Source of the DNA: Acanthococcus lagerstroemiae
Taxonomy: Eukaryota; Arthropoda; Insecta; Hemiptera; Eriococcidae
Assembly: GCA_031841125.1 (NCBI GenBank)
Contig: CM063109.1
Coordinates: forward strand, 3,696,321-3,760,320
DNA: 64,000 nt
Reading direction: 5' to 3'
In this document: positions 46,861 through 59,242 of the stretch, in pieces
Position numbering within the stretch: the stretch's first letter is position 1
How the letters are laid out: each line of letters starts with the position of its first letter
The notes under the pieces: model-generated
Told to the model about the DNA's origin: nothing
Database searches by the model: none
What the model saw: only the letters and a program-made list of their open reading frames with translations
Program-made: the position numbers and the translations under genes

Positions 46861-48785
46861 TATTATGGATTTTTTTTTAAATTCAAAAATTACCCCGAAC
46901 TTGTATTGTTCTTTAGACGACTGATGGTATGCAAAACGGCAGAACAGTCTTGCAGGTGTCGCCTGACTTTTTTTTAGACTGGGGGATGTGTACGCCGAGA
47001 AAAGCTCGTCTTCTTCTCAGTTTTTCTGAGTGGGCCTCAAAATTACCTGACTTACTGGTAAATACCGACTGACGTATTACAAATTTTCGATAACTAATGA
47101 AAATAAAAGGATTTCTGTCCATCCAATTTTTCCAACTAGGTGTCGGAATTTCCGGACATTTGCGTGTAATTTCACGAATGGAGGGGAGAGGGTCACGCCT
47201 TTGTGCACGGCCTGGGACGATATTTTCCCTGGAGAAATGAGGAATTTTCTGAAAAATAATGAACATTTTAAAATTTTGCGGTTGGAGGGTAATGCCCCGT
47301 TTCGCTTCCTCTGCTCCAAAGTGCTAGTGTTATAGTGCTTTAATTCATGCCCTACATTTTCAGGTTTCTTGCTAAAGTAATTTTCAAGTGGTGTTCTATT
47401 TTACGTGTACCTATCTGCGCCTGCACCCCTCGTCCTCGTTGTATAACTTTGAATTAGTTCGAGAGTATTTAACTCGATAATTTACGACCCGGACGGAATC
47501 TGCGTACAAATTTACACGTTTTATTTTCCGAATAGACTTTCGATGTCATCGCACTGCGCCCCTTGCTCGTGCACAGTTGAACACACTCGCAAAAGCCGTA
47601 TAATTTTTACTACCTTACCTACATTCACACACGCGCCTATAACTGCTGCATGTGGCATGTTCAACGATACTCAACTAAATACGATTTAAACGTTGTATAA
47701 AAAGCCATCAAACCGAAACCTACTTTCCTGGTCGTCGTGAATTCGGTGCGACGACGTCCCTTTATCTGCAATAATCTTCGTAAATTAAATAAACCACCGC
47801 TTATATAGCCTCTTATTTTATTCGGTGCTCGAGCCACAATTCCCTAAAATGTTTCCCACTGGTAGAGCAAATTGCTAGCCGTTTTCGTTCGACCTCTTCG
47901 AGGAAGCAAACGAAGGTTTGCCGACCATACTCAACTCAACTGATTTTACTGGCGAAAAAATTTGCTTGTAAATTGACCTCTATTACAAAGGAAGTGTTTG
48001 GAGTTTGGGTGACGTAAAAATCAAATAACAGAGTACACTATGGAACGAAAAAAATATCTTTATTAGAGAGAATCTTACAACGCTTGGGCAATTATGTTTA
48101 GCATTTTACCTATCCTTTGAATCATTCGGTAATATTGAGTAAATATCAATGTACAAAAACGGAACTGATGTACAGAATGAAGGAAATTATTACAAAAACT
48201 GAAAAAAAAAAAAAAGAAAAAAAATTAAAAGAATGAAGAAATTATGTATATAAAAGATAATTAAAAAAAAAGAAGAAAAAATTAAAAAAAAAAACAAGCA
48301 GCTAGCTGCTGGAAGAGGGTCGGCTCTCGACTGAAAAATTAGAGACTAGCCTATCTCTTATTAGTTATTACTTATTAGCGGCCCCTGGAAAAGATATCAG
48401 GAAAAAGACCTATTGGTAAACAGCATAAATGGTAGGATCAAAAGGCTTCAGACTGCGAAGCTGCAGGCTCCGCAACATTCGCACTTCGAACATCTGGTCG
48501 AAGATTTCATCGGATTTCTAATTTCTGAAGAGCAGCTGATCAACAGATAAAAGACCAACACTACTCCTAGCCGGCCCTAAAAACATCAAATGATTAGCAA
48601 ACAATTATCCACTTCTAAGGGAATGAAAACAACGCTAGCAGATTCTCTGTTCCCTTGATAATAATTACGCATATAGGTATGACATACATAAGTCCTATGA
48701 CTGATTTGCCTGAATAATGTTGCACAAGACATGGGTACAAACATAATGTGCACTTCAACATACTGATTTACGATAACTTTACATG
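46861..48785. other. no gene recognised
   Basis: A-rich low-complexity sequence lies at 48200-48300, followed by a GCAGCTAGCTGC palindrome near 48298-48309. Frames at 46913-47319 overlap on the same strand and are unrecognised. Confidence 0.3.
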
Positions 48786-49040
48786 CTACATATTACAACT
48801 CTTTCGCTTCTCACTACTACTGATAACTGGTGACAGGAAACGTTCTTCTATATTACTCAATTCAACTAATTCAGGTGGCATCTTAGGATGAGGAAATTGT
48901 AACTCTTCATGCGCTAAAAACTGAGCATTGACATAAGAATAATAGAAAGTCGCTTGATAATAGTTATAATGAATCATGCAATAATCGAAAGAATGTAATT
49001 GAATGTTAGCGGCATCTGTGACCCTAATAAAAACTTTCAC
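48786..49040 (-). pseudogene. Helitron-like (DUF6570-type) fragment, tentative
   Basis: An 84-codon minus-strand frame contains EELQFPHPKMPPELVEL followed by SNIEERFLSP. This resembles the 'PPEL..L...EERL.SP' region found in the N-terminal part of Helitron transposon proteins (DUF6570). Upstream of it the frame is tyrosine-rich (YCMIHYNYYQATFYYSYVNA) and not recognised; downstream it ends within about 15 residues. Rolling-circle replication and helicase motifs were not found nearby, so at most a small relic is present. It could also be chance similarity. Confidence 0.35.
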
Positions 49041-50107
49041 AAAAATACTGGATCAACACGGAATGACAGAACACCCCGCTTATTCGAAAACCCACAAAGA
49101 TAACGGGAATTCCTTTTCCATATTATTCCGTTTAATGCGTTCAGAATTCATTTTCCGTTTTAATGTGTTCTACGCGGTAATCAAACAACACTAAACATAA
49201 ACACTAATGCTGACGATTGATAGTTCGATGACATCGGCTACTAGTAGGCAAATAAACACTAATGCTAAGGTGCCTTGCGCCCCCTCGCGGAGTCCGCGAC
49301 AACTAGAGAAGAAGAAGATGAAGAAAAAAAGTGATTGCAATAGGTATAGACTTTTAACAAATTAGTTCCTAAATCCCCAACTGTCAGATTATTTCACCTC
49401 GAAACTGGGTGACGACTGCAACACAATACACAAACATATTAGCATTTCAGTTTTATAGCATCAGTTTAACTCTCGCTGTCATAGGACAACGCCGGACTTC
49501 AATATTATTAAAGCAACCAAGAAAACTTGAATGATGAAAAATGTACTGATAAATTGTAAGGTCCGATAACGTCAACGGTGATGGTGGGGGTCGAGGAATC
49601 TGGCCCCTCCCTTTGCGACTCCGTCAAGTAGTGATTTTTCTCATTTTAGCACCCCCTTTAATAAAGACCAGACCCCCCCCCCCCTCGAGCACTAGGCTCC
49701 CTAATCTACTGGCAAGAAGAAAAATGAGAAGAGAGCGAGAGAAAAAAAGTAGATGGATTCGATCTATCGACCTTCGATCCAGCTAACTACTACCCTACCA
49801 CAAAGCTCACAATGCCTTCTATATAATATAATAAATATTTGCTCTACACGTATCGGCGCAGTTAATAAAAAAAACTGAAAATAAATTCACGTTGTGTAAT
49901 AACTGCACCCTCTTCCCTAATGTGAGCCAAATTGATTAAGAATAAACATTGCATGACCTAAACCTTAGATGGGAACATTATTTCGCAGAATATTGCCATC
50001 CGTGTGTAATTTCATTGCACAAACATGAAGTGGGCCGCACAACCCCTTAAACGTCAAAAATCTCATCAGCCGTTGCTTCTACAAAAAGAAGGAACGGTTA
50101 TCACTTC
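49041..50107. other. no gene recognised
   Basis: The phrase ATAAACACTAATGCT is repeated at about 49198 and 49253. A run of 12 C lies at 49673-49684. Confidence 0.3.
49738..49815 (-). other. weak tRNA-like sequence
   Basis: The minus strand reads TTTGTGGTAGGGTAGTAGTT (A-box-like) followed about 25 bp later by AGATCGAATCC (B-box-like). No acceptor stem is visible. It may be the head of another SINE family or chance. Confidence 0.25.
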
Positions 50108-50215
50108 GGAACTGATGCGATGCCCGAAAGGGTAGTTTCCGGTGCTGGGGGTGCGGTGTCTTAAGGGCCACTTTGGCATGCGTGCATCGCCATACGTGCC
50201 ACCACACCATCACCA
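50108..50215 (+). mobile_element. LINE 3' tail fragment (LINE-A type)
   Basis: AACTGATGCGATGCCCGAAAG and GGTAGTTTCCGGTGCTGGGG, then GGCATGCGTGCATCGCC and CCACCACACC, match the 3'-terminal module of LINE-A and the fragment at 8211-8316. No clear target duplication (only ATCAC on both sides). Confidence 0.75.
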
Positions 50216-50310
50216 ATTTATAGTTTTCTAAAAAATAATCTTACTCTTGGTCATCGAAATTCGGTTCGCAGAATAGAATTTTTATTGATTGCACACAATT
50301 TGAGTACTCC

Positions 50311-50562
50311 ACACGCAGGTGATGAGCGGCCTAGGCGTGTTCAACAAGTATGTACCTGCACCGGATGGGCATAGCAGAAAACCCGCGGTGCTCCTACTGC
50401 GCTGCAGGAGGGCGAGATGATGATGCCTGGCACTACCTGTTCGAGTGTCCGGCATCCGACCAAGAGAAAGAAGAAGCGATGGCCGCCTTCCAAAACGTGG
50501 GCGTTGAGCCGCCTACACCCGAGAACCTGGTCCCAACAGTGCTGGAGAGGAGAGCGGGATGA
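50311..50562 (+). pseudogene. C-terminal end of a non-LTR reverse transcriptase (LINE-D)
   Basis: The frame opens with TQVMSGLGVFNKY, equivalent to TQVLSDHGCFSTY of LINE-A, then shifts: a 4-base insertion around 50348-50351 (GTAT duplicated in AAGTATGTACC) moves the rest, YLHRMGIAENPRCSYC...HYLFEC, into the next frame. A zinc-knuckle-like CSYC plus HYLFEC end is followed by about 25 residues and a stop at 50562. The endonuclease and polymerase domains are absent through 5' truncation, so this copy is not functional. Its closest relative in the window is LINE-A, though the two 3' tails differ in part. Confidence 0.8.
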
Positions 50563-50939
50563 GATCAGGCAGCTGCCTTTGTCAAGAAGACGTTGGGCCG
50601 CAAGATGGAGCTGGAGTGGCAGAGACAAAGGCAGCGGATGCAGCACCCTATGCTGGCACCCGCCATCCTACCAACATCGACGACGACGATGTCGCTGCTG
50701 CCAACAACCGACGAAGAAGGCCGACCCGGTGCAACTCGACAGCGAAGAGGAAGAAGAATAAGACGCCGTAGATTCGCCGCCGTGAAGAGGCGAAAGGAGA
50801 AATGGGGTAGCAGAAGCTACCCTCAAAGCGATCCCCCCTATTCTGACGCAGGCCCATTAGGGGCGTTTCCGGAATAGGGGGTGCGGTATCCCGGAGCCAA
50901 TTTGGCATGCGTACATCGCCATACGTCCCTCTATCATCG
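50311..50939 (+). mobile_element. LINE-D: short, young LINE insertion with perfect target duplication, 629 bp
   Basis: Perfect 14-bp duplications AATTTGAGTACTCC lie at 50297-50310 and 50940-50953. Inside are the last part of the reverse-transcriptase coding region, a 3' UTR and a tail ending CCCTCTATCATCG. The tail has a stem CCCCCTATTC (50834-50843) with GAATAGGGGG (50872-50881) and an inner ACGC/GCGT pair, and is shared with the SINE at 42528-42864. The perfect duplication suggests it is the youngest LINE insertion in the window. Confidence 0.9.
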
Positions 50940-50953
50940 AATTTGAGTACTCC

Positions 50954-53900
50954 TGGCCCTTGACCCGATTGGCTGATTAGGCTCATCTTCGAACTCAATC
51001 CACGCAAGGGTTGTGAAAGTTTAGCAGACTCGATGAATTATAGAGAACTTCGAAAGGGTCTGACAACGCTACTTCCTGGGACACACATTTTGGCCTCCAC
51101 TTCCTCCCCCTCTAGTAGTTCAATTAAACTCATCTAGGAGCTCAACTTTCATTTTATTTTGGTGAACTATCAAAATATTTCAGCTTTTTACCTCAGTTAC
51201 AGCTTTTGTTGTCGTCGAACGTCGCTCGGATCGAAAACAAACAAATAAAAAATATAGATAAATAAATAAACATCGTAACCGTTGCATAAAACTACTCTTC
51301 GTATGTCTACAAATTGCCTAGTGGCAACCAGGGTTGGCCGAGTGTTGATTTTTCAAACAACTTGTGGGTGATAGTTGAGACATCCGCCCCCCTCCCTTCC
51401 TGTCATCGGTGCAGCCCTGTGCCTTTCCTTATCTATTTAAACTAGAGAAATATTCTTTATAGCATTTGTTGCTACGTTTGATTTAATAAAGCTCATACAT
51501 CTCATAAGAAGGCGCGCCGGTGCCCTGAAGGCCGATGAGAAAATTTGGACCTCTTTTCTATTTTGATTTTTTGAATACCGTTCTTCTTTCGAACCAATCG
51601 TCGAATTCGACATTATGCCCACCAACTCGGTACTCGCTCGTCGAAACAGCGTGAAAATAATGGGAATCGTATGCTCCGCGAGCATCTTTATTTTCATTTC
51701 AAACACCGTTCGAACGTGGGGTATAGGGTAAGCTCGTACACGAGTACAGTCGGCGCAATAATCGTAAACATTTTTCCCCCCTCTATCTCTAAATTCACGA
51801 AACCCGAATACGTTATAAACGATAAAACCAACAGTAAAAAATTCGTCGTAAAACAATCGCGCGCATCTGGCATAGATTTTTGAAAAAAATTCGGTGACTA
51901 AACGAGAAAAAGAGGATTTCATTCATTTCACGTTTTTTAAAAGCGTAACCATTTATTTGACTTGAGGCCAAAGTTGGGGCTAGAACATAAAGTTGCTTCC
52001 AAAAAGTGTATAATATACGCGATACGACCATAATGCTCGGATGAGCGTGTAAATGGACGTAAACAATCGTACGCTTCTGGAACCAGACCAACCGCAAGCT
52101 CGTTTTCGTCGTCAAATGCGACCACCCTGCTGCCTCTGGATTATGACATAGATAGGCTAGGTTTAGTCGTACAATTTTCGTTTTTATTCTTTCTGGTCGA
52201 CCCGCAGCCTATTTGTAAATTTTGCTTTACCGCGGAGCTAACCGGTAGTTAGGGAAATAATTCGTCACGGATTTGTACCGAACTCGAAGAAAGGCAAAAC
52301 CGCACGAGGTACAAGGAAATGGTCGTGCATTTTTGTAGGTGGATGGAGAAAAAATAGCACTCGTACAGTTTATATCCTCAATTCGAAACTAGATTCATTT
52401 TCGCGGAAGTCGTGATGGCTTCCGAGCTACAGCAGCCGGAAGCACGGCTGGAAAGTAGAGAGGTCGTTCCTAACGCCGAGATCGCCAATTCGGCTTTGCG
52501 TATACGTTTGATTTTGGCCGTGGTGCGACGGTTCGAGTTCGTAAAACGGTGCTCCCAACGTGAAAAATATTCGAGTTTCTAATTGGTCGGTGTTTCTTGC
52601 GAATGATCAAGCACGAGCAAACACCAAACAGTGACCGCGGGACACCAAGAATAAATAATACTTTTTATCACGATGCGACTGAAATAAACGTATAATATAT
52701 TATTGCTAGTAATAAAATGTAGGTACGTACTGCGTACAACTATTTTAAAAATTGCTCCGTTGCACCTTGAATGATATATATATCATTGTTGGCCATTATT
52801 TTACCTGATTTACGAGCAGTCGTAGTGTAATTTATGGTGTACGCCGAAAAATTCGACGAAAAAATCATCAGACACTCGTAATTCTCTTCTTATAACAAGT
52901 AGTGTAACGAATCTGGGTTTAACATATTCTAATTTTAAGAATTGAAAACTCTATCGCCAATAAAAGAAGAATAATCAGTCTTCTTGGAGGGTAAAGTAGC
53001 CCCTGGTCCCTGTCAACTCCAAGACTGAGTAGTTACTCCCATTCTGGACTGGTTAATGTTACATTTGCCGTAGGTCTGACGATTTTTTTTTCGACTCGTA
53101 ACTTTTTCTTGATGGATATTTCTCTTTTTTCTATTCACAGGAAAGTAATCTCCTTCCTTTCCACTGTGGAAAAAGACTGACTGAGTTGCCTGTCTAAGAG
53201 AAATCTGAATATTGCGGAATAATATATGATCCAGTCAGCAACCCTGTCGAGAGGGAGGAGGGGAGAAAGGGGAAATACCCCGGGCCCGGACTTCCAGGGG
53301 GCTCGATGTTTTTAAAAAGTCTGAATTTCAACGCTTACGGCTACGTCATACTGTACATCAAATCAGCAATCACTCCTTACACCATGAAAGAAATTTCTTA
53401 TCCCGTAGCTTATAATTTTTTCCCATCTGACAAAAGAAAAAAATTAACTGGAAGGAAAGGGGCCCATGGAAATTCCCCCAGGCCCTCTTCTTCTCTCTAC
53501 GGGGCTGCCCGTCAGATACAGAACCAGGTGCTTACTAAACCAAATCGAGAGACAGCCAGTGAGTCGACCAATTTAGCAACATTCGCTCTACGCGAACATT
53601 CATGAGTTGTTATTCAAAAAGCTTAGTAGAAGAGGAAGTCAAGTCCGAATGAAATTGTCTTCTTCTTGTACTGAGTCCTCTAGGTATCAAAGATATCAAA
53701 GTTTTCGCGGTCAGATTTTGAACCAACTTAAAAATCTGAATTTCAACAGTTTTAGTGATCGAAAAGCCATTTTCGAAGCGGAAAATATTTGTACTTTTCA
53801 TTTTTTCTTAAGTAATGGTGGTCACTGAATTCAGTGTAGAGGTCGCTGAGTTATACTTTGCGTTTGCTACAGGAGTCGTCCATGCTCCTGGAATTTCCAC

Positions 53901-55250
53901 GTGATACACCGCTGAAGATCTCCCTACCTTGGGGAGGGGACGCGATTCAGGAGTGTCACCACATATGCGTTCATTTGACACTTATTTCGAAACTGATGCA
54001 CCTAGGGAAGCGATGGAACACAAAAATGAACATGACTAGAATCACAATTTGGATATCATTTGTTAGGTTTCGGGGGTGGCTGAATTGGATGTTGACGTTA
54101 ATGTGACCTTCATTTCAAAACTGAGATATGTAAAGAGCAAATGAGCACGAACGTAGTAACAAAGTACATCAATTTCTTCAAAGTTGAAATTTACGGAACT
54201 TGTTTGTACGTCAATTTAATAGTTAGCTATATAATCAAGTTTTCCTCCCCTCCCTTGGCTCGGACACCCAGAATAGTAAATATTTTCAAGAACACACGAG
54301 GTTAAGTAAACATTGCTATCATCTGAGGTATGTTATTCTGAGATATTATCACCATGCATACTCAGAACTCGAGTCCTAGTATAAAATTTTCAAACTGATG
54401 TGATAAACAAGATCCGCAACTTTCAACTTAAAATAAATGCTGACATGCTCATACCCTTTCCGTGCTTTCTACTTGTGTTACTTTTGAAATGAGGGTCACC
54501 ATCTTAAATTAGGCAACCCCCGAGACCTAAGAAATGAGGTTCATAATTTAATTCCAGTAATCTTCAGTTTTATGTCCTCTACCCTCCCCCAAACCCCTTC
54601 ATTTTAATATGAGTTTAAGTTAGTATTTCGATTAAAACCAATTTCCATTAATTGGATTACTGAAAGATCAAAGATTTCATCATTAAATTTCTTCTAAAAC
54701 ATGCAAAGCTCAGAGAAATGTAATTTTTAAAACTGTGATCCAAGAGTTAGGAAGGGTGGGACAAAAAATTTCAATAGATAATGCATATGAACGTAAGAAA
54801 ATGTTTCTGTTAGTAATCGGCATTCCTTGAATTCTCTAAAGTTGATGAGAGAGAATAGTGTTCAGGATAATTTTGAATCCTCCTCCTAAAAACAAGGGGA
54901 AGGAGCTACGGAAAAATTATAGACGTCCTGTCTGATGTAAAATTCAATGAGGAACAATTTGCGTTATTCTTCTTCCTAGTGCAATTGATAGTTCTCGAAA
55001 TTCTCGTGAAAAACTGATTTTTGTGGTAATGCTTTACCTGTATCACTGAAAACTTTTGATGTGATACGCTTATTAGGGGAAAATCACAAGAGAACCGAAG
55101 GAATAAATCTTTGCTGGATTATACATACAAGATGTGACACGAAACTCTTTACCTATTCCAACTTTTTTATTTCTATTGTGAGGTCGGATCGAGATGGGAC
55201 TGATGGACATTTTCTAGAGCTAAGGTTTAATTTATGTTGGAATGAGAAAT
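50954..55250. other. no gene recognised
   Basis: A CpG-rich block spans about 51430-52600. Short frames on both strands (for example 51437-51922, -) match no family I know. CAGGGTTGGCC (51341) and GCAGCCCTG (51412) look like transposon ends but lack a matching duplication. Confidence 0.3.
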
Positions 55251-55302
55251 CCCCCCCCCCAAAAAAAAGAAACAAAGAAAGAAAGAAAGAAAGAAAGAAA
55301 AG
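55251..55302 (+). repeat. C10 run followed by A-run and (AAAG)n microsatellite
   Basis: Ten C at 55251-55260, eight A, then GAAAC(AAAG)n to about 55302. Confidence 0.9.
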
Positions 55303-55387
55303 AAGATGCGCTTGAACATGCCACCAACTTTGGAAACTTGAATGGAAAAATCGAAAAAGTATTTAAGCTGTTTTTTTTTTTTTTTTT

Positions 55388-55670
55388 TGGGTGTTACTGA
55401 GTTCGCCAATATTATCAGATTTTCGATCCGACGACGACTTGCCCCTAAATTAGACTTTTTCCTCTTTTTGAAGAACTACTTTAACTTCGCTAAAAAAATT
55501 GGATAAGGTATTGGAATAGGAGTTCTTTGGGTCGCTGAGTTCGAAAATTTATCATATTTTTAATTCGACCTCGATTTGGGCACAAAAACGAGACGTTTTT
55601 TGGTTTCTTTCTGGATTTTTGGACGTGTAGTTGGTAATTTTATCCAACGATGACCCACCTTGAAAAGTGG
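55388..55670 (+). repeat. diverged tandem duplication, about 140-bp unit
   Basis: GGGTGTTACTGAGTTCG (55388) and GGGTCGCTGAGTTCG (55529) start two units that share TTATCA, TTTTCGATCCGAC / TTTTAATTCGACC and AGACTTTTT / GAGACGTTTTT in order. A T-run of about 18 precedes the first unit. Confidence 0.55.
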
Positions 55671-58600
55671 CAACTCTACGGGCCTGCCTTGTACCCGGGC
55701 TTGAAATTTTTCTTCCTCAAAATAATTTTAGCTACCGAATTCTTACGCCAAAATACCCAACTTTTTCTAGTAGAAGCGGGAATCGAGGGAAAAGGGTAAG
55801 ATAATGACATTTTAACCTGCATGCTGCGTGTTTTGCAAGTTGTGAACACCCAGTTTAATGCATTGGCTCTAGAAAATAATGTCCATCTTATTTTTGGAAG
55901 CGTCTCCGTAAAACACTCGTTTCGCGTTGAAAGCCAAAAGTCGATTTAACTTTCAAGTTTCCCACCAATTGCCGTAAAATTAAATAACGACAATCGCTCA
56001 TTTCGTGCCTACGTTTACGACCCGGTTGTTTGAAGTCGATGGTTAAATGTAGCGGGTAGAGATGAGCTCGTTAAACTCGACTACTTACGATACTTTGATC
56101 TTCGCATTCATCGTACTCGTATTTCGGTAGAATAAATCCCGCCGAAGTTATCGTTATAAGTGTACATCATAAAGACTTGGAGGATGAGGAGAACACTGTA
56201 AACCAAATCTTGCGTGCTCTGTGAAACCTCGCGCCAGAGTACGCCGCGTCTCCTCCTCACCCGTAACTAGCGACTTACCGGTACTGTGAGAACGAATGGC
56301 TTATCGACTCGGAATTGAGAAATGCTCGCATCTTTTCGCCAATTCGAAATTATCATCTCAATTTATGCTGCCCCCCGCCACTCGACGCGGGGCCAACAAT
56401 GCGGAGACATCCGAAGCCGGTGCGAACGAGCGTGAAATCCGAATTGTACGCGACGACGCGAACTGTGGAATCCGCAAAAGTAAATATTAAATTTTACGAA
56501 TGACGCGAACTTAATAAATTTTAGCAAAATGGAAAATACAACGTCGCCGTTCGTTTAAAAGGCGATAAAATTGAAGGAAAGCGTCGGATGGTAGGAAAAG
56601 GATGCGAGGACGGCGAGAGGTTTCCATTTCACTTTTTCGTTCGCTGCCAAGCGAACGAATTATTTCACACGACAAAACGCGTGCACATTTTCGGTGTTCG
56701 CGCTCTTAAAAAGGAGCAAATATGATGCCACACAAGGGGAGGGGGTTGTAGCTAGCAAACGAACGGACCAGACGGAGTTCGATGGCGGGATAATGTCGCG
56801 CTAAAACTGTGTACGCTTATCACGTCGCAGATGTTGTTACAACAAATTTCACGCCATTAAGAGGGCGACTTTTCCTATTAGCGAAAAGGATAGTCGTGTC
56901 CGGCCCGAGCTGCCCCCTCATCTTGCGTTAAACTCCGTCATCGTCCTTTTCCATCGTGCCGATAAAATTAGCCGCTTCGTACATACGAGTTCGTGTGGCA
57001 TTTGGTTTCTGTCCACTAAATCGTATACACGCCGTAGGTAGTCGTCGACCAGCGATAATATCGTAAAAGTGTCTCGCAAAACAAGCCAAAGGTGTTATGG
57101 CCTCGTGTTTGCAGTCACTTATTAACGGGGAGCTGGACCATTTCGTTGTCTTATCGCAGACGATGTTAAACAGACTTGACGGTGCACAGTAGGGCATCCA
57201 GAGCTATGTGGGGAAAAATAATTTTTTGTCTCAATCTATTCAAAATACGCATAGAATACTTATACTTATGAGGAAAACTATGAAGGCTCCGGTAACCTGA
57301 ACGATGAGACTTTATATTCAGCTGGGCATAGTACATTATCAGCTCACAAAGTTTTGAGCCCACTGAATCCGAATTTCACTTGATTGTATCACTTCACTTT
57401 CAGGACTCTGGGTGACGCCTCCATTTAGAAACTGGCACGTCTAAGGCAAAAGTGCCCAAGTATAACGAGGTAAAGTTTTCATCAGAATGTCCCTTACTAC
57501 TCCCTGTTCTTATCTTTAGTTCTCATTTTTGAAGCCACCTGCGATCTCAGTACTTATGTTAATATTCGCTTGTCAGCGCCTGTGTTTTTTATAGTAACAT
57601 GTATTTAATTCGGCAAAACTGGAATTTTGAAATCATATTTTATTTAATTGGTTGGACTCCCCCATAGCTGGCCAAAAAAAAAAAAAATACAATGCGTGCG
57701 AATTTCCATGAAAATCAAGAAAATTTTGCTCGCTCAAGTTGTTTTCTATTCGGGAGGGGGCTCACACCACGGAATCGAATTTCTAATATAAGATAATTTT
57801 GATATCGGGCTTTAAAAATTTTCCTGAACAACTTTCGTTTCAGCATGATCTAAGATTAGAGAGAAGAAGGATAGTCGTACAAACTACTGAAAAAAGTTGT
57901 GAAACCTGGTAAACGTGAATAATCTGTTTTTGCGTGACTTGTATAAATATCCTAAATAGTTATTAAAATAAAACAAATAATTAATAACCCACTTGAGAGT
58001 TTCCCTCTTCATGCAGAGCTACCCCGCCACCTGTTTCTGACGATCGCTTTCCTCTCGTATCGTCTCACTAGAAGGAGCTACGCATCGCGTCTACCTATCT
58101 CATACTCAGCGGTATTTTTCCTTAGGCGAGTGCTGAGGGAGGCCAGGTTCTCAGTACAGAGATAATGTATTTATTCCTTCTCTTTCGAATTTTGTTTAGA
58201 AGACCATGAGAAATCGGATACACCTAAATTCTATTCATAGACCGATTTACCCGAGGTGGATTTTATTCGCTCCCGATCCTGGTGCTCAAATTTAATTTTC
58301 TCCGGTAATGGAAACCTGGTTCTTGTTATGCATAGAGGATGTTGAGTTAGATCCTGAACAATGTTCAGTGATTACTCGTAAACAAAAAACCTGTCAAGAG
58401 TTTCAGGGATTTTATATATAGCGAATTACATAGGGTCAATTCGTCAACTGAGAGCAAGGGCGTGGAGCCCCGAGAGATACTTGAGCGAGTTTTGTTTAGG
58501 TAAACTGGGATAAGTGTCCGGGGTAAGTGGAACCTATCGCTTCTCCCAGCTTACAGTCTGCAGCCACTAGAGCGCTGTACAGCGGGAAGCATACCTTCGT

Positions 58601-58970
58601 GCCTGTGCTACATAAACAAAAAAAAACGAACCAGATCGGAGAGATGTACAATGTTTTAGGAGGCCTTTTTAAATTCGTGTTTGTAATTTAAAGGCTGTGA
58701 AGATATACACGGTTGGGTTGGAATACGAAGAAAAGGAGGTAAATGAATTGACAAAACATGTAAGAAATATAAACAATAAAATAAACGCTTTGCCTTGAAA
58801 AACTGAGGTACGGGGCAAGTGAAACTGCAGATTATTTCATAGAATACGCTTACAAATTATGCTGGAAAAACTTCAATTGTCGCTGAAAACTCGTGTGTTT
58901 TAGGAATGGTACGTTCGGACATTGTATGCAACTTATAGCAATCTTATCCCACAAGTTATAAAACGGCAAT
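55671..58970. other. no gene recognised
   Basis: A CpG-rich block lies at about 55880-57180 and AT-rich sequence after it. The 89-codon minus-strand frame at 56928-57197 and the plus-strand frames at 56296-56503 are unrecognised and not called. Confidence 0.3.
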
Positions 58971-58978
58971 CTTCTTCT

Positions 58979-59234
58979 CAATGGCATAGGCAAGCGAATC
59001 CGCCCCCCCCCCCTTGAGATGAGAATTTCTTACATGCTGGCTGTATCACAGTAAATGCGCGAAATGAAATTTAAATTCATATGTATAATTGAAGTTGAAA
59101 GGCACAAAACATACTGATAAGGCAATGTAAAAACATGCAGTTTATATTAGGTGTACCCCCCCCCCCTCCAGTCTAACTACATTATAAAAAAACTTTGCTG
59201 ATCCCCCCTTGGAAAAATCCTAGCTACGCCACTG
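58979..59234. mobile_element. hAT-like MITE (CAGTGGCGTA family), 256 bp
   Basis: Perfect 8-bp duplications CTTCTTCT flank it (58971-58978 and 59235-59242). The left end is CAATGGCATAGGCAAGCG and the right end CCTAGCTACGCCACTG. The last 30 bases closely resemble the MITE at 11906-12188. Runs of 11 C lie at 59003-59013 and 59156-59166. There is no coding capacity. Confidence 0.85.
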
Positions 59235-59242
59235 CTTCTTCT

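Noticed and set aside
45370..46900. Target duplication for LINE-C (TTATGAGGCTATTTT versus TTATGGATTTT)
   Set aside because: The match is short, needs a gap and is carried by T-runs.
49196..49270. Repeated ATAAACACTAATGCT read as a target-site duplication
   Set aside because: The copies are only about 55 bp apart and no element ends lie between them; probably a small local duplication or excision scar.
51341..51420. Small hAT-like element (CAGGGTTGG ... GCAGCCCTG)
   Set aside because: The ends are only partly complementary and the flanking 8 bases do not match, so insertion is not supported.
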